Assembly (NCBI GenBank): GCA_963821095.1
Contig: CAWGCJ010000007.1
Coordinates: 372,001-436,000, forward strand
DNA length: 64,000 bases
Source: CAVPHV01 sp963821095
Lineage (GTDB): Bacteria > Actinomycetota > Acidimicrobiia > Spongiisociales > UBA5794
Direction: 5' to 3'
Every line of letters begins with the position of its first letter. Within the stretch, counting starts at the first letter, position 1. Both the position numbers and the translations under genes were made by a program. Below, piece after piece: positions 63,639-64,000 of the stretch. The notes beneath the pieces are model-generated. The model was not told where the DNA came from. It saw only the letters and a program-made list of their open reading frames with translations, and made no database searches.

Positions 63639-64000
63639 ACTTCTGGTTGGAGTTGGTCATCAAGACGGTGTTGGTGCTGATCTTGGTGGTGCTGCCGGTG
63701 GCGCTGGTGGTGATCTTTGGTGAGCTCAAGATCTCGGCTCACATCCAGAGCCGGATCGGGCCCTACTTCGCCGGTGGGCGTTTTGGATGGGCCCAGCCGC
63801 TCGCCGATGGTGCCAAGTTCATTCAGAAGGAGGACCTGATCCCGGCGGGGGCCGACAACGCGGTGTTCCGCTTTGCCCCGTACGTGGTGCTGATGGGGAC
63901 GTTCGCCACCTTTGTGGTCATCCCGTTTGGTCCCGACCTCGCGGCCGAGAACCTCGATGTCGGAATCTTCTTCCTGCTGGCGATTTCGTCGATGTCAACG
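63635..64000 (+). CDS. nuoH: NADH-quinone oxidoreductase subunit H, second cluster, cut by window end
   Basis: 122 residues visible from ATG 63635; open to the last base. First helix (LVIKTVLVLILVVLPVALVVIF), then ELKISAHIQSRIGPYFAGG matching the conserved NuoH RIGP region, ADGAKFIQKEDLIPAGADN, and two further helices. Directly after nuoD in gene order, which is typical of 11-subunit complex I operons without the NADH module, or of operons that encode it elsewhere. Confidence 0.92.
   Translation, partial: MNFWLELVIKTVLVLILVVLPVALVVIFGELKISAHIQSRIGPYFAGGRFGWAQPLADGAKFIQKEDLIPAGADNAVFRFAPYVVLMGTFATFVVIPFGPDLAAENLDVGIFFLLAISSMST

Noticed and set aside
1..64000. tRNA, rRNA, insertion sequences or prophage
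   Set aside because: No cloverleaf-type sequence, rRNA segment, transposase, integrase or terminal inverted repeats were recognised in any gap.

Overview
The window is high-GC chromosomal DNA from an actinobacterium. The best guess is a member of the Acidimicrobiia or a close deep-branching lineage. Pointers are the actinobacterial-style NAD-specific glutamate dehydrogenase, a MenJ-like menaquinone reductase, an RsiG-like anti-sigma factor, a Rieske/cytochrome b/di-heme c operon, Rex, and at least nine genes that seem to be read from leaderless mRNAs (a TANNNT box 6-9 nt before the start codon). I see no rRNA, tRNA, CRISPR array, prophage or insertion sequence.

Layout. 1-4.4 kb (minus strand): truncated L-asparaginase II, an RsiG-like protein, a coiled-coil M23 endopeptidase, a MoaD-like domain fused to a CdsA-like membrane domain, and a conserved hypothetical. 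4.7-8.9 kb (plus): PAS-LuxR regulator, HMG-CoA lyase-like protein, small membrane protein, SAM hydroxide adenosyltransferase, glutaredoxin-like protein, Rex. 8.9-18.3 kb: two divergent electron-transfer operons sharing one intergenic region with a perfect 17-nt palindrome. The leftward operon encodes a membrane protein, a 2[4Fe-4S] ferredoxin, a split cytochrome b, a Rieske protein, a di-heme cytochrome c and a prepilin-like membrane protein. The rightward one encodes a CcoN-CcoO fusion and a cytochrome c. 18.3-24.4 kb: MenJ-like reductase and glutamate dehydrogenase. 24.5-39.5 kb: complete nuoABCDEFGHIJKLMN. 39.5-42.7 kb: DinB protein, a broken small membrane gene, a hypothetical and a bactofilin-like membrane protein ending in tandem repeats. 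42.7-47.7 kb: biotin-dependent acyl-CoA carboxylase (two subunits) and a hydrolase-cyclase fusion. 47.8-51.4 kb: ferric-iron-type ABC importer. 51.5-55.3 kb: membrane and lipid proteins. 55.3-59.3 kb: TadE/TadG pair next to a decayed second copy. 59.5-60.6 kb: alkaline-phosphatase-superfamily enzyme. 60.8-64 kb: start of a second complex I operon, nuoABCD-H, which skips nuoEFG and runs off the window.

The most unusual part is 8.9-18.3 kb. The CcoN-like protein aligns along its length with cbb3 oxidase subunit I, yet all six canonical heme/copper histidine positions are replaced, and it is fused to a CcoO-type cytochrome c. The neighbouring cytochrome c and the cytochrome b C-terminal subunit share a 30-residue helical module on Ala/Pro-rich linkers, once in the former and four to five times in the latter. 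I infer a menaquinol-oxidising electron-transfer assembly in which the oxidase-like subunit has lost catalysis and become structural or electron-relaying.

Sequence quality matters here. About a dozen otherwise well-conserved genes carry single-base indels, often in short homopolymers. I read most of these as sequencing or assembly errors, and the affected genes are annotated across the break. Two other stretches (40.1-40.4 and 57.5-59.3 kb) look more decayed and are called pseudogenes.
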